Source: Phocoena phocoena (lineage: Eukaryota > Chordata > Mammalia > Artiodactyla > Phocoenidae). Taken from it: a DNA stretch of 64,000 bases. The stretch is taken from the NCBI RefSeq assembly GCF_963924675.1, contig NC_089223.1, positions 11,482,881-11,546,880 on the forward strand. Reading direction: 5' to 3'. The notes under the pieces were generated by a model. It saw only the letters and a program-made list of their open reading frames with translations, was not told the origin of the DNA and made no database searches. The position numbers and the translations under genes were made by a program. Shown here one piece after another: positions 1 to 13,095 of this stretch (positions within the stretch are counted from its first letter, which is position 1; every line of letters begins with the position of its first letter).

Positions 1-104
1 TCATTTCTCAGTATTGGCTGCCTTATTCCCAGACCACTCTCTGCCAAGTTCTCATGCCCAATTGTGCCATCCTGGGGATATGTAGGAACATAGGCAAGCA
101 ATGG

Positions 105-285
105 TCATAATGGGAAGAACTTGGGCTTTGCAGTCCAGTCAAGAATTTGAATCTTGATTCTCTAGCCTACAATTTTCTTAGTAATGATATCTACCTCACA
201 AAAGTTTAGTGAAGGTTAAAGTAGGATATATATGTAAAATACCTTACAGAGTGCAATAATCATAATAGGTACTCAAATGTACATA
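105..285 (+). repeat. MIR SINE
   Basis: Diverged MIR on the + strand. It shows the order 'tggactttgcagtc', 'attttcttagtaatgatatctacctc', a run like 'taaaataccttacagagtg', and the end 'ataataggtactcaaatgt', which parallels the MIR consensus ending. Confidence 0.6.
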
Positions 286-3200
286 GTTCTCATCTATGAA
301 ATTCTTCTATGGAAACAGTTTATAGACTTATATTTGTCAGTTATAGGTAAGTGAGCATAATATTTATAGTTCTAATTATCGAGGCCAATTCTGTCCTTCA
401 GCACAGAGCATTGTGTGTTTGATACTATTGTTTTCCCATGACTTTGAGACTGCCTCATGAATGCCAGTGCCTGTGGAATAAGAGCTTTCTGAGTGGTTTT
501 GTAAAGGATTAAATTGTAATTTCACCATCATAACCTCCCCCCTTCCCCCTGCCAAACACACACCTTTCTAGTTTAATGATTAAAAAGAGTAACTTTGTTG
601 GGATTATGTGCTTTAGTTAAGCTTTTGGAAAGTTCTGAAAATGAGAAGCTATAAAGAAGTGGAATGAGTTCTCTTTGCTCATAAGTGGAAGCACTTTTCC
701 CACCACTGCTTGTTTTTGGTATCCTTCAAGAGCTGGTAGGTTTATCAACTTTTCTGCCTCAGTAAGGTGTGAGTAATATATAAACTAAACGGATTCAGGA
801 CCTTAATTACACCTGAAAGATCCCTTCACGGAAACCCCAGGTTAGTATTTGAATAACTGGGAGAAGTTAGACGTACACTAGGGGCCAGGAACCTTGGCGG
901 GGTGGCACGTTTAAGAATTCTGCCACACTGAGGATCAAAAAAATAAAAAAGTTAATTTGTCCAGTGTAGAACGGGGATTTGAAATCTAAGTACAGTATTT
1001 TGTAATATTTTGTTATATGTCACCTTTTATAAAGTTTACACTAGTAACCAAGCTAAGTGTAATATTGCATGTTGTATTGTATTTTGCCAGTTAATACATG
1101 GAGTTTTCTAACTTGACCGTTCTTTACTTGAGATATTTTCATTTATTTAAAATAAATTAGTTCTTCTGAGGAATTGGGAGGGGAGGAAAAACTTAGGAAC
1201 TTGCATTTATTTAGTATATGTTATCTGCTTCAAATATTCCATATACCTATGAAAATGGCATGTCTATAGTACAGTCTGGTAAAGTGACAGATATATTAGC
1301 TTCTGAAGTGAATAGCTGTATAGCATGATTACTCAATAATTTTTTAAGCAGTAATGAATTTAACAGATAATTTACTTTTATAATCAAAAATGAAAGTGTT
1401 ATCTCCAAAAGGAAAATGAAAAAAGCAGTTTGACATCAGTTGTTTCTTGAACTATTGTGCTTAAGTGACATCCTATAAATTTCTTTGGAATATTATTAAA
1501 ATCAAATTATTTATATGTGTGTGTATGCATGTGTGTAAAACAATTACTCTTCAAATTACTTTAGGGGGGGTATGTGCATGTAAAAATGAAAGTAAAAGTT
1601 ATTCAAGGGGAAGCATCTCAAAATGTCATGATTTCCATACATAGCAAAAAAGCCAGAAAGTTCATACTACCATTCAATTCAGTATAGAGAAATTTCACTT
1701 TTTTCAAGATACAAAATGAATCTAGAGTCATTATTCTGCATAGCATGTAACTCTCTAATTGTATTCAGAGAAGTAAAATAAAGTTTGCCAACAACGGAAA
1801 AGAGGGACCAGAAAATTTGTTGACAGCGTATCCAATGAACACAGTTTCGGACAATAGGATGGATACATGTTAGGCCTGACTGGATCTATTCATCTGCCTT
1901 TCCACAGCTGGCATGCCTCCTCCACAATGGAAGAAAAGCTACAGAAAGTTTCTCTCTTTTGCAAACAACATGTAGAGCAACTTCCTTGCCTCTCCATGAT
2001 CTTTATTGTACATTGAGATACTTTTCTATAGAATAGGTGAAGAAATTACACTATTATTAAAGAGTGATAACTAACTTAATCTGTATACAGGAACAGTAAA
2101 GATCCTGTTTCTGTTCATGCTAATGACAAATAATTGGAAGAAACGCTATAAGAACATGGTGATCCATGAGGCTAAACTGTGCCAAAGACCGCACATTTTT
2201 CTGGTGCACGTTACACAGTTTCATCCAAAGTATGAGCAGTCTTGTGTCATGGTGGTGCTCACTTGTGAATGGCTGTCATTGCAGTGGTTGGGTATGGAAA
2301 CTTGCTATAAAAAGCTGTTGATTTTCATATCCCTGTCTCTAAAGTGCTGCTCAGTCTAGAGATTTATTTTACTCTGATTAACATTTCACTTCCCATTAGT
2401 TACCTGCCAGAATCTCTTATTTAGCAAGTGTCCTTTCTTGTAAGTAGTTACCCCTTTAAAAGTTAAAAATGATCACATATGTATTTGGCTGTTCACTAAT
2501 TCATATATGCTACACATAGTTTGCTGACATTAATTTGTTTACAAAATGCCTCAAATATCACCAAAAATCTGTAGGATCAAATAGCCTCCAATAGGCATTA
2601 GTAAACTATGTAATGATGTTCTTTTTTTCATTCCTTTGTAATTCTATCTGATGCATTTACCTTCAAAAAATATATTTATTTATTTTCTCAAATTATAGAA
2701 TATGTTCTGTTTCCTACTGCATATAAATGGTTTATCTACAAACTGGCTGGGATTCCTTATTTCCAAATTAGATAATTTTCAGGAGCTCTTTCCCATCTCA
2801 GATTATATTCTGATAGGTTTCCAGGTTTAACTAATGTATATCTACAAAAGGTGCTAAACTTGTATTTGCAGGTTCTACAGAAAAACATGCTCGCTTGGAT
2901 TCATAGCATATTTGAAAATTTATTAAGCATTGCTGAACTATGATTATTTCTCTAGTTATATTTGTTATATCTTAATTTAAGAAGGATCTTTGGGATTTGT
3001 TAAGAATTTACACAAATTTCTAATTACATTTAGATAAATAATGCAAAATTTTATTGGGAAATGGGACTCTAGAGCATGAAACCTCTTAGAACACTCTTTT
3101 CAAATTTTCACTGCTTTATGAAAGCTATCTACAAGGTGAAGTCCAAGGCAAATAAAGCTGAAGTGTGGATCTCTGAACAACAATTTTGACTCAAGACCTT

Positions 3201-3290
3201 ATATGTTGACACATTTTGCACAAATATTATTATACTGTTAATATGGTTTGTGATACCTTTTAAAATATTCAATCTTATAATCAAATTTGA
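286..3290. other. unique intronic sequence, no gene seen
   Basis: AT-rich sequence with short homopolymer and GT-rich runs (for example near 1515-1540). Short open frames, such as the 80-codon one at 2117-2359, lack splice context and any recognisable protein similarity. No confident repeat family was recognised. Confidence 0.6.
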
Positions 3291-3755
3291 TTTATTGAAC
3301 ACACTGTTATTGCCTAATATGCAACAAGCACTTTTCTTTGTACTGATTATTTTTTATGAATATAGAAAACAAACTCCCTTGCCTCGTGGAACCTGTATTT
3401 TAGAGATGGGAAGAACATAAACAATAACAAAATAGTTAAGATATGTAATCTGTCAGATGGTGATATGTATGATGCTAAAACAATGAATGAAGGAAGGAGG
3501 AAAGGGAGTGGAGACAGAGGCTCCAATTTTAAATAGGGTGATCAAGGAAGGTCTCACTAAGAAGGTATCATTTGAGAAAAGACCCAAAGAGGTTGAGAAA
3601 ACCAGCCATGTATTTGTCTAAAGGGAAGAGCCTTGCAAGCAGAAGGAAGAACAAAATCAAGATCTCTGACATAGGAACATGTGTTGTGTGTTCTAGGGAC
3701 ATTAAGGAGGTTGGGGTAACTGGATGTTAATGAGCAAGAGGCTGAATACTAGGGT
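3291..3755 (+). repeat. ancient interspersed repeat, class not assigned
   Basis: The order of phrases is that of a very common old mammalian repeat: 'tattgaacac', 'caacaagcac', 'aaacaaactcccttgcctcgtggaacctgta', 'cagatggtgatatgtatgatg', 'aaatagggtgatcaaggaaggtctcactaagaagg', 'ggaagagccttgcaagcagaagg'. I recognise the pattern but not the family name with certainty. Related, shorter copies appear near 5430-5560, 15960-16120, 30085-30520, 33600-33840 and 34005-34340. Confidence 0.55.
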
Positions 3756-4867
3756 CTGAGATCTGAAATTTAACAAAGGATCCAATTACAGAGGCCTCTA
3801 TAACCCCCTGGAAGGATTTTTTGACTATTCTACAGATCTGTTGATATGCCTACCATTCCTGGCTGCCTCTGACATTCCAGCTACCTTTTAAAACCAGTTT
3901 TGGTCTCCCCCAGGTTTTCTCAGAGTTTTTATGTTGGTTCCTTCGATATGGCTCCCTTTACCTTCTGAAGTTTCTGTTTATTTGATTTGGTGGAGGGAAG
4001 CCTTTACTAGTTTGTCATCTTGTCAGAACCTTGAAGCATAAAATTGTTTTGAAATACAATTTGAGAAGCAAATATTTCAGACTTTGAGCCGCTGTTAAAC
4101 TTACCTATACTATCTTTTTATAATATGTAATTTCTGACATTTTCCAGCCTCTGTAAATAATACCTAACTGCAAGAGGAAGCACATTACATTTTTGGACAA
4201 TTTAATAAGAAGAAAAAGTTTCCTTATATTAAAATTAGACACCTTAAAAAAAAACTGTATTCAGTACATCTATAAACTCACATAGATTAAATATACACGT
4301 TACAGAATTATGACCAAAAGAGACATTAAAAATTACCACTTCTAATTCTTCAGGTTTTCAACCTTTGATAAGTAACTTACTGATCATATAAATGTGACTT
4401 GTTTAAGAGGTTAGGTGCCATCTCAGACTGACAAGACATCAGGTGTCCCTCACTAATTCTAAGGGAACCTTGGCTAGAGGAACTTCTTCAGAATGTTAAG
4501 CAGCACCAAGGAAGATATGGCTGAAAATGAGACAAAGTAAAAGTAAGCGGAAGCCTAAAAATTCAAGGTTTTTTAGCTGTAAGTGGAGACCTTAGAGAAA
4601 ACAATTGTAGAGCAGATCTCAATGAAAGATGATAATCACTCTCCAGAAGTGTTGGATCTTTAACTTTTCTTTTATAGCCCTTTTTGGGAAAACTGAGTTT
4701 ACAATATCAGCATTAAATAGCCTTAGGAAGCATCAATAGGATTAAAGGAATTAAAAATAAAAATTCAGACTGAATGAAACAGTCTGTGGTTCATTATGTC
4801 CTCCTTTTGTAGAGGATATAGGGCAATAACATAGGTGTAAGCCTCAACGAAGTGTATCCTTTTATAC

Positions 4868-4998
4868 CAGTGGTTCTTAAACTTTAGCATGCATTAGAGT
4901 CACCAGGAGAGTTTGTTAAAAAACAGATTGCTAGTCCCCACTCCAGTTCATAGATGACAGTGATGCTGCTTTTCTAGGGGCCAGTCTTTGAGAACCAG
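4868..4998 (+). mobile_element. MER5A-type hAT DNA transposon remnant
   Basis: Non-autonomous hAT-Charlie remnant. Its ends, CAGTGGTTCTTAAACTTTAG and CTTTGAGAACCAG, are the expected terminal inverted repeats of MER5A. The centre of the family consensus is missing, so this is an internally deleted, immobile copy. A MER5-like internal phrase (GAGATTCTGATTCAGTATAT) occurs separately at about 5306-5327 and may be a second fragment. Confidence 0.75.
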
Positions 4999-5429
4999 GA
5001 TTCTCATAGGTAAGTATTCTTAGGGTCATATATTACCTAGGTGATTACTCTTAGGATAATATATTTTGGGAGGTTAGAAAAATGTCTTCACATAGGGATC
5101 CAGGATTTTTGCAGCTTTTGGATTCATTATCCTAGAGGGTCTCTGTGCATACAGACATCAGGAGACAAAGACCATGCAAACACTTGGTTCTTAACCAATG
5201 TCTTGTACTGGAAACGGCATATATCCCATGTCTCCTCACATTCTTTTGACCAAACGTAACTATAAAAGAATCTAGAAAATGGCAATGGAATTTCAGCTCC
5301 TAACACCAGAGATTCTGATTCAGTATATCTGGAGAGGAAGGTTTGATCTTTAAAAGCTCTATCACTGATTGAGTTATTCGCTAAGTTTCAGAATTCTGGT
5401 TCCACCACTATGGTTCAACAAAGAAATAT

Positions 5430-5560
5430 TGAGGGTCTATTATATGAAAGACACTGTGCCAGCCAGTGGGGACTATTAACTTTGATGGAAAGTTAAACAT
5501 GAGCCCTGTTTTGGGAGGGCTTCCAGCTTAATGAGAGAGAGAGAGATAAACACAGGACCC
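5430..5560 (+). repeat. fragment of unassigned ancient repeat
   Basis: It contains 'tattatatgaaagacactgtgccag', 'catgagccctgttttgggagggcttccagc' and a short (GA)n run, in the same order as the old repeat at 3291-3755. The match is weak and the class is not assigned. Confidence 0.35.
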
Positions 5561-6324
5561 TTATGCCAGGTTAATTCTCTAGATGTGTATTGAAACTCTC
5601 AACTTCCTTACTTCCTGTTCACTCTTTAACCCATTTTAATTTGGCTTCCACTCCCACTAGTTCCATTGAAGTAGGTTTTATTAAAATAATGAACAATGTC
5701 CATGTTATCAAACACAGGACAAGGATATTTATCTGTCCTCAATTTTCTGAATAGCATTTCATATATTTGGCCATTCTAATTATTTGAAAAACTTTTCCTT
5801 TTTGCTGCTTTTAATGCTTTTCTTAGTTGATATTTCCCCTGGATCAATCATTGTACCTTCTAATCCATCCTGGATTACTTTTCTTCTTCTAATTAAGACT
5901 GGATTGCCTCTGGGATTTGTTTGGGTCTCTTTTTTCTCCGTTTATGATATTTCCTTATATGATCATGTCCAGTCTTAGGTCTTTAATCCCCAAAGATATG
6001 TTGATGACTTTCAAATGTATGTATCCTACTCAGACCTCTTTCTCTTAAGCTTCATTTCCACATATTAATTTGCCAACCTAACATCTCCCCTCAATTTTAA
6101 TAGACATATGAAACGGAACATATACAACTGCTTTTTTTTTTTTTTCAAAAGAGGAATACTACATACCATGTCATTGAGTGAAACTGTTTGAAGAGATAAA
6201 TTAAGGATAGTTTGAAGACATTCATTGTTGTCTCTTCTTTGAGCACATCTTATTCTGAAAGCAGAATATTTTTGGCTCAGGAATGGACTAAACTTTTAAC
6301 ACAGATACAGTTTATTAGTATAAG
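5561..6324. other. intron, no gene seen
   Basis: Pyrimidine-rich sequence with a poly(T) run at about 6132-6145. The 64-codon open frame at 5784-5978 is hydrophobic simply because the strand is T-rich. No splice-competent exon was recognised. Confidence 0.5.
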
Positions 6325-6475
6325 AACTATAGATTTTGGAACCCAGAAGCTTTAGATTCAAGTTCTGGCTCATTTATTTCTAGCTATGTGATTGGTAATT
6401 CACCTAACTCTTCTGATTGTCAGTCTCTTCACCTATAAAATGAGGATGAAGGGAGCTACCTAACAGGAATTTCAA
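6325..6475 (+). repeat. MIR SINE
   Basis: Clear MIR order: 'tttggaacccagaagctttagattcaagttctggctc', 'agctatgtgattgg', 'cacctataaaatgaggatgaag', 'gagctacctaac'. Confidence 0.75.
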
Positions 6476-7774
6476 CATTTAGAAATATTGTTGCTCTTTT
6501 CTTACAAATAGAACTAACAGTGGCAAGCATACACAACTTTGGCCATTTTTGTAAGATTTACTGTAAGATTATCTAGCAAGTGATTACAGAAAATAGGACT
6601 TGAAAGTTGAATTTTCATAAGTTTTTGACTTACAGATAGTCAATGACTGTGATACAGATCTTGGTAGCTGAAAGAAATTGGGTATATTTTGCAACCATTA
6701 CATCTAATAAATACCTAAAAATATTGCCATCCTTGTAAGGAAACTCATATCTCATTCACTGCTGTCTAGTCTACAGTTATAATAGAACCATTGTTTTCTC
6801 ACTGTTTTAAAGATATTTTATAGGGCAACCCCCTAGCATTATCTTTATGCAGCTCCCTAACATTAGTTGCTTATTCAGTATATGAAATAGCATAAAATAG
6901 GGCATGTCGGAAAATTTTTTTCAGTAGATTGCTGTAAAATCTTTGGTTTTGCTAGTTAAAAGTGCTTATGTAATAAGATAAAATTTTTACAGGTGGGTTC
7001 AGAGATAATGAAACCATGAGGTGTGAAATTTATATTAAGAGAATACCTTTTTGCTACCTGAAATATGCCACAGGGTGCATTCATTTTCTTTAGAAATGAA
7101 GACCATATTTTATAGTTCTGAAGTGCTTAATTTCAAATGACTTACTTAGTTAAGTTGACTCAGATTGGTAAAATGATTTTTTTTAATGTAGAAAGAGTGA
7201 ATTTTTGTCTTAAGCATAAAATTAGAATTTTTACTGTGTAGAAAATGGGCTAAACTACGTTATTTGTGTGCAAAGTATGTTTGAATATTTGAAGAGCATG
7301 CATAGCATTCACATTATATATATTTTTTTCATACAGGTATTTCTTTCACCTGTGATTTTAATTATAGTACCATATATCAGTTCTCACTTTTTAAAAATGG
7401 TAATTGAAGGTAGTAATAAAAGAATCTAGTGAATTGTTACAGGAGGAAAAAAGGTTGAATCTGTTCCATTTCTAAAAATATCTGCAAGTCTTTTCAGTGA
7501 ATGTACTTTTCAAGAAGCTACCTTCTTATCTTTTTTTTTTAATGTGCATCATTTCAGTTTGGGAAGAGTTTGAATTGCTCTGCTGTGTTAAAAAGTCTCT
7601 TTTCATAAACCAGTTATTTCTGTTCTTGTCATACCATTTAAGTTTGTAATAATAGGATATTGGTTCAATTAAATGTGTGATATGGGGAAATGGACTAAAA
7701 CACGGGATATAAAGCTCTGGATAACTTCACAGAGTCAATATAAAAATAGTTAAAAATTAAAGAATTAAACTGTC
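6476..7774. other. unique intronic sequence
   Basis: AT-rich intron with poly(T) and poly(A) runs. No repeat family, RNA gene or exon was recognised. Confidence 0.5.
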
Positions 7775-8738
7775 ATTTTCTAATTTTTTAATATAATGGT
7801 AACATACACATAACAGACTTTACCATCTCTCCCATTATTAAGTATACAATTTGATAGTTAAATATATTCATAATGTTGTGCTACCATCACCACCATCCAT
7901 TTTCAAAACTCTTTTCATCTTGTAAAATGGAAACTCTGTACCCATTAAACAGTCACTCCCTATTCCCCTCTCCTTCCAGCCTCAGGACACAACCGTTCTC
8001 CTTTCTGTCTCTATGATTTTGACTACTTTAAGTACTTTGTATAAGTGGATTCATATAGTTTTTGTCTTATTATGACTGGCTTATTTCATTTAGCATAATG
8101 TCTTCAAGGTTCATTCATGTTGTGGTGTATATCAGCTTTTTCTTCCTTCTTAAGAATGAAAAATATTCCATTGTATGTATTTACTACACTTTGCTTATCC
8201 ATTCATCCATCATTGAACACTTAGGTTGCTTGCATACGTTAGCTATTGAGAGTAGTGCTGCTATGAGAATGGGTGTACAAATGGCTCTTCAAGACCCTTC
8301 TTTAATTTTGGGGGAGTATATACACAGATGGAATTGCTGGTTCACATGATAATTCTATGTTTAATTTTTTGAGAGCTGCTATGATGTTTTTCAAAGCAGA
8401 CGTACCATTTTACATTCCCACCAAGGGTACTCAAGGGTTCCAATTTCTCTACATCTTGCCAACACTTGTTATTTTATGTTTGTTTTTTTTAGTAGCCATC
8501 TTAATGAGTATGAGGTGTTACCTCATTGTTTGATCTTCATTTTCCTAATGGTTAGTAATGTTAAGTGTCTTTTCATGTACTTATTGACCACTTGTATATC
8601 TTCTTTGGAGAAGTGTTTGTTCAAGTTCTTTGCCCACTTTTGAATCCAGTTGTTCTTTTGTTGAGTTTTAGGAGTTCCCCATATATCTGGATATTAATCT
8701 CACATCAGAAACATGATTTACAAATATTTTCTCCTGAA
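7775..8738 (-). mobile_element. L1M-type LINE, 3' end (ORF2 C-terminus and 3' UTR)
   Basis: Old, strongly diverged L1 fragment read on the minus strand. On the + strand it shows the familiar reversed phrases 'aacatacacataacagactttaccatc', 'tttcatttagcataatgtcttcaaggttcattcatg', 'aatattccattgtatgtatt', 'ggaattgctggttcacatga' and 'tgatttacaaatattttctcc'. Stops in all frames show that it is dead. It abuts the HAL1-like element at about 8738, where the expected L1 order breaks off. Confidence 0.85.
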
Positions 8739-8793
8739 GTGAATCTCTTGTAGACAGTATATACTTGGATCATGTATTTTTATAGCTATTCTG

Positions 8794-9031
8794 CCAAACT
8801 CTGTCTTTTTTTTTTTTTCTTTTTGCGGTATGCAGGCCTCTCACTGTTGTGGCCTCTCCCGTTGCGGAGCACAGGCTCCGGACGCGCAGGCTCAGCGGCC
8901 ATGGCTCACGGGCCCAGCCATTACATGGCATGTGGGATCTTCCCGGACTGGGGCACGAACACGTGTACCCTGCATTGGCAGGCGGACTCTCAACCACTGC
9001 GCCACCAGGGAAGCCCCAAACTCTGTCTTTT
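8794..9031 (-). mobile_element. CHR SINE (cetacean tRNA-Glu-derived), minus strand, with TSD
   Basis: The SINE body is 8810-9015, with its poly(A) tail (T run on the + strand) at about 8808-8823. The tRNA-derived head lies at the right-hand end (GCTTCCCTGGTGGCGCAGTG on the minus strand) and contains A/B-box-type internal Pol III promoter sequence. It is bounded by a perfect 16-bp target-site duplication, CCAAACTCTGTCTTTT, at 8794-8809 and 9016-9031, which shows L1-mediated insertion into the HAL1-like element. Several open frames through it are artefacts of its GC-rich sequence. Confidence 0.95.
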
Positions 9032-9743
9032 GATTAGAGAGTTTATTTCATTTATACTTAATTACTGATAAAAAGGGAATTTTGTCATTTTGCTATTTGT
9101 TTTCCATATGTCTTATACCTTCATTATCTCTCATTTCCTGGATTACTGTTTTCTCTTTTGCTTAATTGGTTTTTTGGAGTGAAACATTTAAATTCCTTTC
9201 TCATTTCCATTTGTATATATTCTATAACTATTTCCTTTGTAGTAATCATGGAGATTACATTTAACATTCTAAAGTTATAACATTCTAATTTGAGTATATA
9301 CCAATTTAACTTCAATAACATACAAAAACTCTGTTCTTTACACCTTCATCCTCAGTCCATTCAGTTGCTGATGACACAAAATTATATCCATATACATTGT
9401 GTGCCCCAAAATATAAACTAATGATTATTTAAATGTATTAGTCTCTTAAATTATGTGGAAAATAAAATGTGCAGTTACAAACCAAAGTTACAATCAATAA
9501 TACTAGCTTTTAGATTAATGATTGTCTTTTAAATAAAATATCAGTGTCTTAAATCATGTAGAAAAAAATGGAGTTACCATCATTATAATAAAACTGACTT
9601 TTATAATTGCCTAAGTATTTACCTTTACTGACATCTTTATTTCTTCATGTGGCTTCAAGTTACTAGCTAGTGTCCTTTTATTCCAACCTGCAGGACTCCC
9701 TTTAGCATTTCTTGCAGAGCAGGCCTAATGATAATGAATAACC

Positions 9744-9980
9744 TCAGCTTTTATTTATCTGGTCATATGTTAATTTCTCCCTTAATTTCACCCACTGCCT
9801 TCTGGCCTCCAAAATCTCTGAGAAATTTGCTGGTAATCGTATTGAGGATCCCTTGTATATGACAAGTGCCTTTTCTCTTGCAGCCTTGAAGATTCTCTCT
9901 TTGACTTTAGACAGTTTGATTATGATGTGTCTCAGTGTGGGTTTCTCTAAGTTCATCTTACTTGAATGTTCATATACCAA
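9744..9980 (-). pseudogene. LINE ORF1p C-terminal domain remnant
   Basis: A 78-codon open stretch on the minus strand inside the HAL1-like element. It keeps the typical ORF1p order: a TPRHIIVKLSK-like segment, KERIFKAAREK, YKGSSIRL and a FSEILEARRQW-like segment. This is the C-terminal nucleic-acid-binding/chaperone domain of the retrotransposon ORF1 protein. It is a fossil, with no intact full-length ORF1 around it. Confidence 0.75.
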
Positions 9981-11360
9981 TCTTCTTGGGTATTTATATT
10001 CATGTCTTTCATCAAGTTTGGGAAATTTTCTGACATTATTTCTTCAAATATTCTTTCTGATCCTTTCTTTCTCTCTTCTCCTGAGATACTCACAGGCCTT
10101 TAAACTTTGTTCACTTTTCTTCAATCTTTTTTCTATCTGTTCTTCAGACTTAATAATTTCCATTGTCCTATCTTCAAGTTCACTGATTCTTTATTTTGTG
10201 TGCTCTTTGAATCTGTCTGGTAAATTTTTCGTTTTCATTATGTACTTCTCAGTTCCAGAATTTCTTTGTGGTTTCTTTTTAGGTTTTATTATACTTTCAT
10301 TGTTATTTCCATTTTGTTCATCCATTGTTTTCTTGACTTTCTCCACACCTTTTTCCAGTTTTTTGAATGTCTTTCAAGCAGCTGTTTAAAATCTTTGACT
10401 AAATGTCTTGCCACCTCTTTTAAAGGATAGTTTCTGTTGATTTTTTTTTTCTCTTAGATGGGCCATACTTTCCTGTTTCTTGTATGCCATGTGATTCTTT
10501 TATTGAAAACTGGACATTTAAATATAATGATATGATAATTCTGAGAGTTAAATTCAGATTCTTCCCTTTACTACCAGTTTGCTCCATTTTTTTGTTGTTT
10601 TTGTTTTTATTTATTATTATCATTTTTATTGTTGTAGGCTGTCTCTGTGCCAGGGATCAACCTGCATTGTAAACCTAAGGTCTTTTCAGCTCTTTTCTGA
10701 GCCTGCTTTTTTCTCTAGGCAATGACTTTTCATTTCCCTGTGTATGTAGTGCTTTTGAATGCCCTTGTCGGTAATGTCTGGCTCCCAAAAAGAGAAAAAT
10801 GAATTGGAGTGGGGGAATAAAAGACTGCTGGCCCTCTTTTTAACCCCTCTGGCAGACACTTCAGCCAGAGAGGGAGGGGCTTGCAAAAGTGGAGGGACAT
10901 GCAACAACAATGACTGCCAATATAAAATACAAAATTAAAAAAAAATTGAAAAATAAAAAAATATCTAATTTTGACTGGACAAAAAAATGGCTGCTAGCCT
11001 CTTTTTCTACACCTCTAATATCAGAAGCAGCAATCAGTCATCAGAGCACAGATCCCTGAAATATGGAGGACAGGGTCCATTTTGCCCACAAGCTGTATGC
11101 TAGGTGCTCCTGAAATGGCTTACAGCTGCCAGCTACATAACTGAGGGGTGGAGGATGGGTGGCTGGTACTGTGGTAAGGCCTGACATTGACTGAAATTAA
11201 CTGCAGTTCACACTCTAAGTCTTCCTCTGGAAGTTGCAATCCTTCAATATATTCTAGAGTTCCACAATAGTTTTGTCAGATAGAATCTAACCCTCCAATT
11301 GTTGTCTAAGTAGGGAAACAGATTCCTGATGCTTCCTACTTCATCATCTGCCCAGAATTT

Positions 11361-12695
11361 CTGTAAATAGTGCCATTTTTATTAAGAAAAATACAGATTA
11401 TTGATCTTTCAATATCTGATATTCTTTAAAAAGTACAAATAATTCTTATTAGAAGAACTGATTTGGACTTTCTATTCCCCAAAGACCAAATTTATATAAA
11501 AATATGTGTAAGCTATTCAGAGAAGATCTATGTTACAGCATAAAATGATTGTTTTAAAGATTAGCCTCTATTATGCTCCACATGGAGAAGTCAGATTATC
11601 TGTCCCTTAAGCAATGTTCATTTTCTTTTCTCCCACAGACTTTTGGAAAACATACAGTAAAGTCAGATGTTTAAGTGGCAGTACTATCAGTTTAAATGTG
11701 CTTTGGGTTTCTGGGTAACTTTACAAGAATTCCAAATGAAATGTGAATTCAAATGTCATTGGAGAGTTAGCGTGAGAAAAAGGACTTGTGCTACAATGAA
11801 GAATCCCTTCATGAGTTTGACTTAGCTCACATTGTGATGGCATGTCACATTCCAACATAAATGCCTCCCCTGAAATGGTAGAGATAGTCATTGATAATTT
11901 ATCTACTTGGTCTATGATTTGCCCTTCTCATTTTAAGTCACTCTTTTATAATATATTGAGGGAAATTGAGGATTTAAAGGTATCTGCAATATAAAAATAT
12001 TTCTTATATTACAATATGCTTTCAAGTATTAACGTAGAATCATTTAAATGATCTGTGTGGAGTTTTATCTCCTTCCAGTTATATCTTTCTATACTAATCA
12101 TAAATAATTCTGTCTGTGATCTCAGCAATATCCTCTTTGAACTTGATTATCTATATTTAAAACAAAATGATGCTTGTCTGTAAAGTAGATAATTATGGTG
12201 GGTGAATTGGGAGTTAATAGTATAATGTACTTTGAACTCTGAGAACAAAATGCTAAGTAAGCAGTAGACACTGGGAGATACTGAACCCGTTAGTTTCTAT
12301 ATCTGGTCACAGTTTTAATATTACAGACCTAGGTAAATTAGTAAAGGTCTTTGATATATAAAGTCAATGACTCTGGCATTGTTGTTCTGTTAGGATCACT
12401 AGTCACTAAAATAGAAAAAATTCTAAGGTCTTAAAAGAATGAAAGGCTAGATAGAGATTTGTTCTGAACCCTGAATTTAAGACTATATCAAAGTGCGTAT
12501 GTTATTGGAACTCAATTAATAGTATTCTAAAGTTAATGCAAAAATTGTCATTTAACATGTTTAGAAAATTTACTTCAACTTGGTTCGTTGTATATGGTAG
12601 ATAATTATCCCAAAAGCAGATTTAAATTTTGGGAAAAAATGTGTAAATTCTTGAGTTAAACTACTCTTTAAATGGTATAGTTTAGTTTATTGGGA
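11361..12695. other. unique intronic sequence
   Basis: AT-rich intron with no repeat family, exon or RNA gene recognised. Confidence 0.5.
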
Positions 12696-12830
12696 TTAAT
12701 ATTGTATCTACAAAAAACATGCAAAAATATTATTGAAAAACTTTTGTAAACTGGGCCTAGTTAATAAACATTTCTCAAACAAAAAGATTAAAACCTATTT
12801 GAGAGTTTTAATATACACATAAAATTTTGA
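12696..12830. repeat. 135-bp direct duplication, copy 1
   Basis: Identical at every base to 13701-13835, offset by 1005 bp. The sequence (starting TTAATATTGTATCTACAAAA) is not recognised as a mobile element, has no target-site duplication and no poly(A) tail. The flanks of the two copies are unrelated on both sides. See copy 2. Confidence 0.95.
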
Positions 12831-12904
12831 TAATAAAAATATCACTTGGTAATATAGAAATTTATTATAATAAATATATTGTCATATATTAAGCTTATAG
12901 ATAT

Positions 12905-13095
12905 CTTAGGGAGTTTGCCTTGAAAGTGAGAGCTGTGAATTTTGCCACAGTCATTACTAGCTTTAAGTCTTGGGAAAGTTACTTGCCCTGAGCCTCATTT
13001 CCATCAAAGGGTTTTCATCAATACTAAATGATATAATGCCAGTAAACTACTTATTACAATGCTTATTACTAATAAATGTTAATTATTATTATTTC
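12905..13095 (+). repeat. MIR SINE
   Basis: The order 'gagagctgtgaattttgccac', 'gtcttgggaaagttacttgccctgagcctcatttcc', 'ctaaatgatataatgccag', 'aataaatgttaattattatt' matches MIR on the + strand. It lies between the two 135-bp copies. Confidence 0.75.

Larger units (their letters stand above)
8739..11360 (-). mobile_element. HAL1/L1M-like LINE with ORF1 remnant and 5' region
   Basis: Ancient L1-family element on the minus strand, interrupted by the CHR SINE at 8810-9015. The open frame at 9744-9980 (minus) reads like the C-terminal domain of L1 ORF1 protein (RHIIIKLSKVKERIFKAARE, then YKGSSIRLPANFSE), the nucleic-acid-binding part. The sequence upstream of it (9980-10470) resembles the coiled-coil coding half. 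From about 10640 to 11360 it resembles an L1/HAL1 5' region, ending with 'gcttcctacttcatcatctgccc', the reversed start of such elements. Little or no reverse transcriptase sequence is present, which fits HAL1 ('half-L1') or a deleted L1M. The choice between these is uncertain. Confidence 0.7.

Noticed and set aside
8772..9068. Overlapping open frames through CHR SINEs (also at 43382-43735, 44865-45386, 50177-50634 and 60692-60993)
   Set aside because: They are translations of the GC-rich SINE in several frames on both strands, with poly(Lys) or poly(Phe) runs from the tail.
9853..10389. 178-codon hydrophobic open frame on the + strand
   Set aside because: It is the antisense of the LINE ORF1 coiled-coil region. 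The T-rich strand gives a spurious Leu/Phe/Ser-rich protein.
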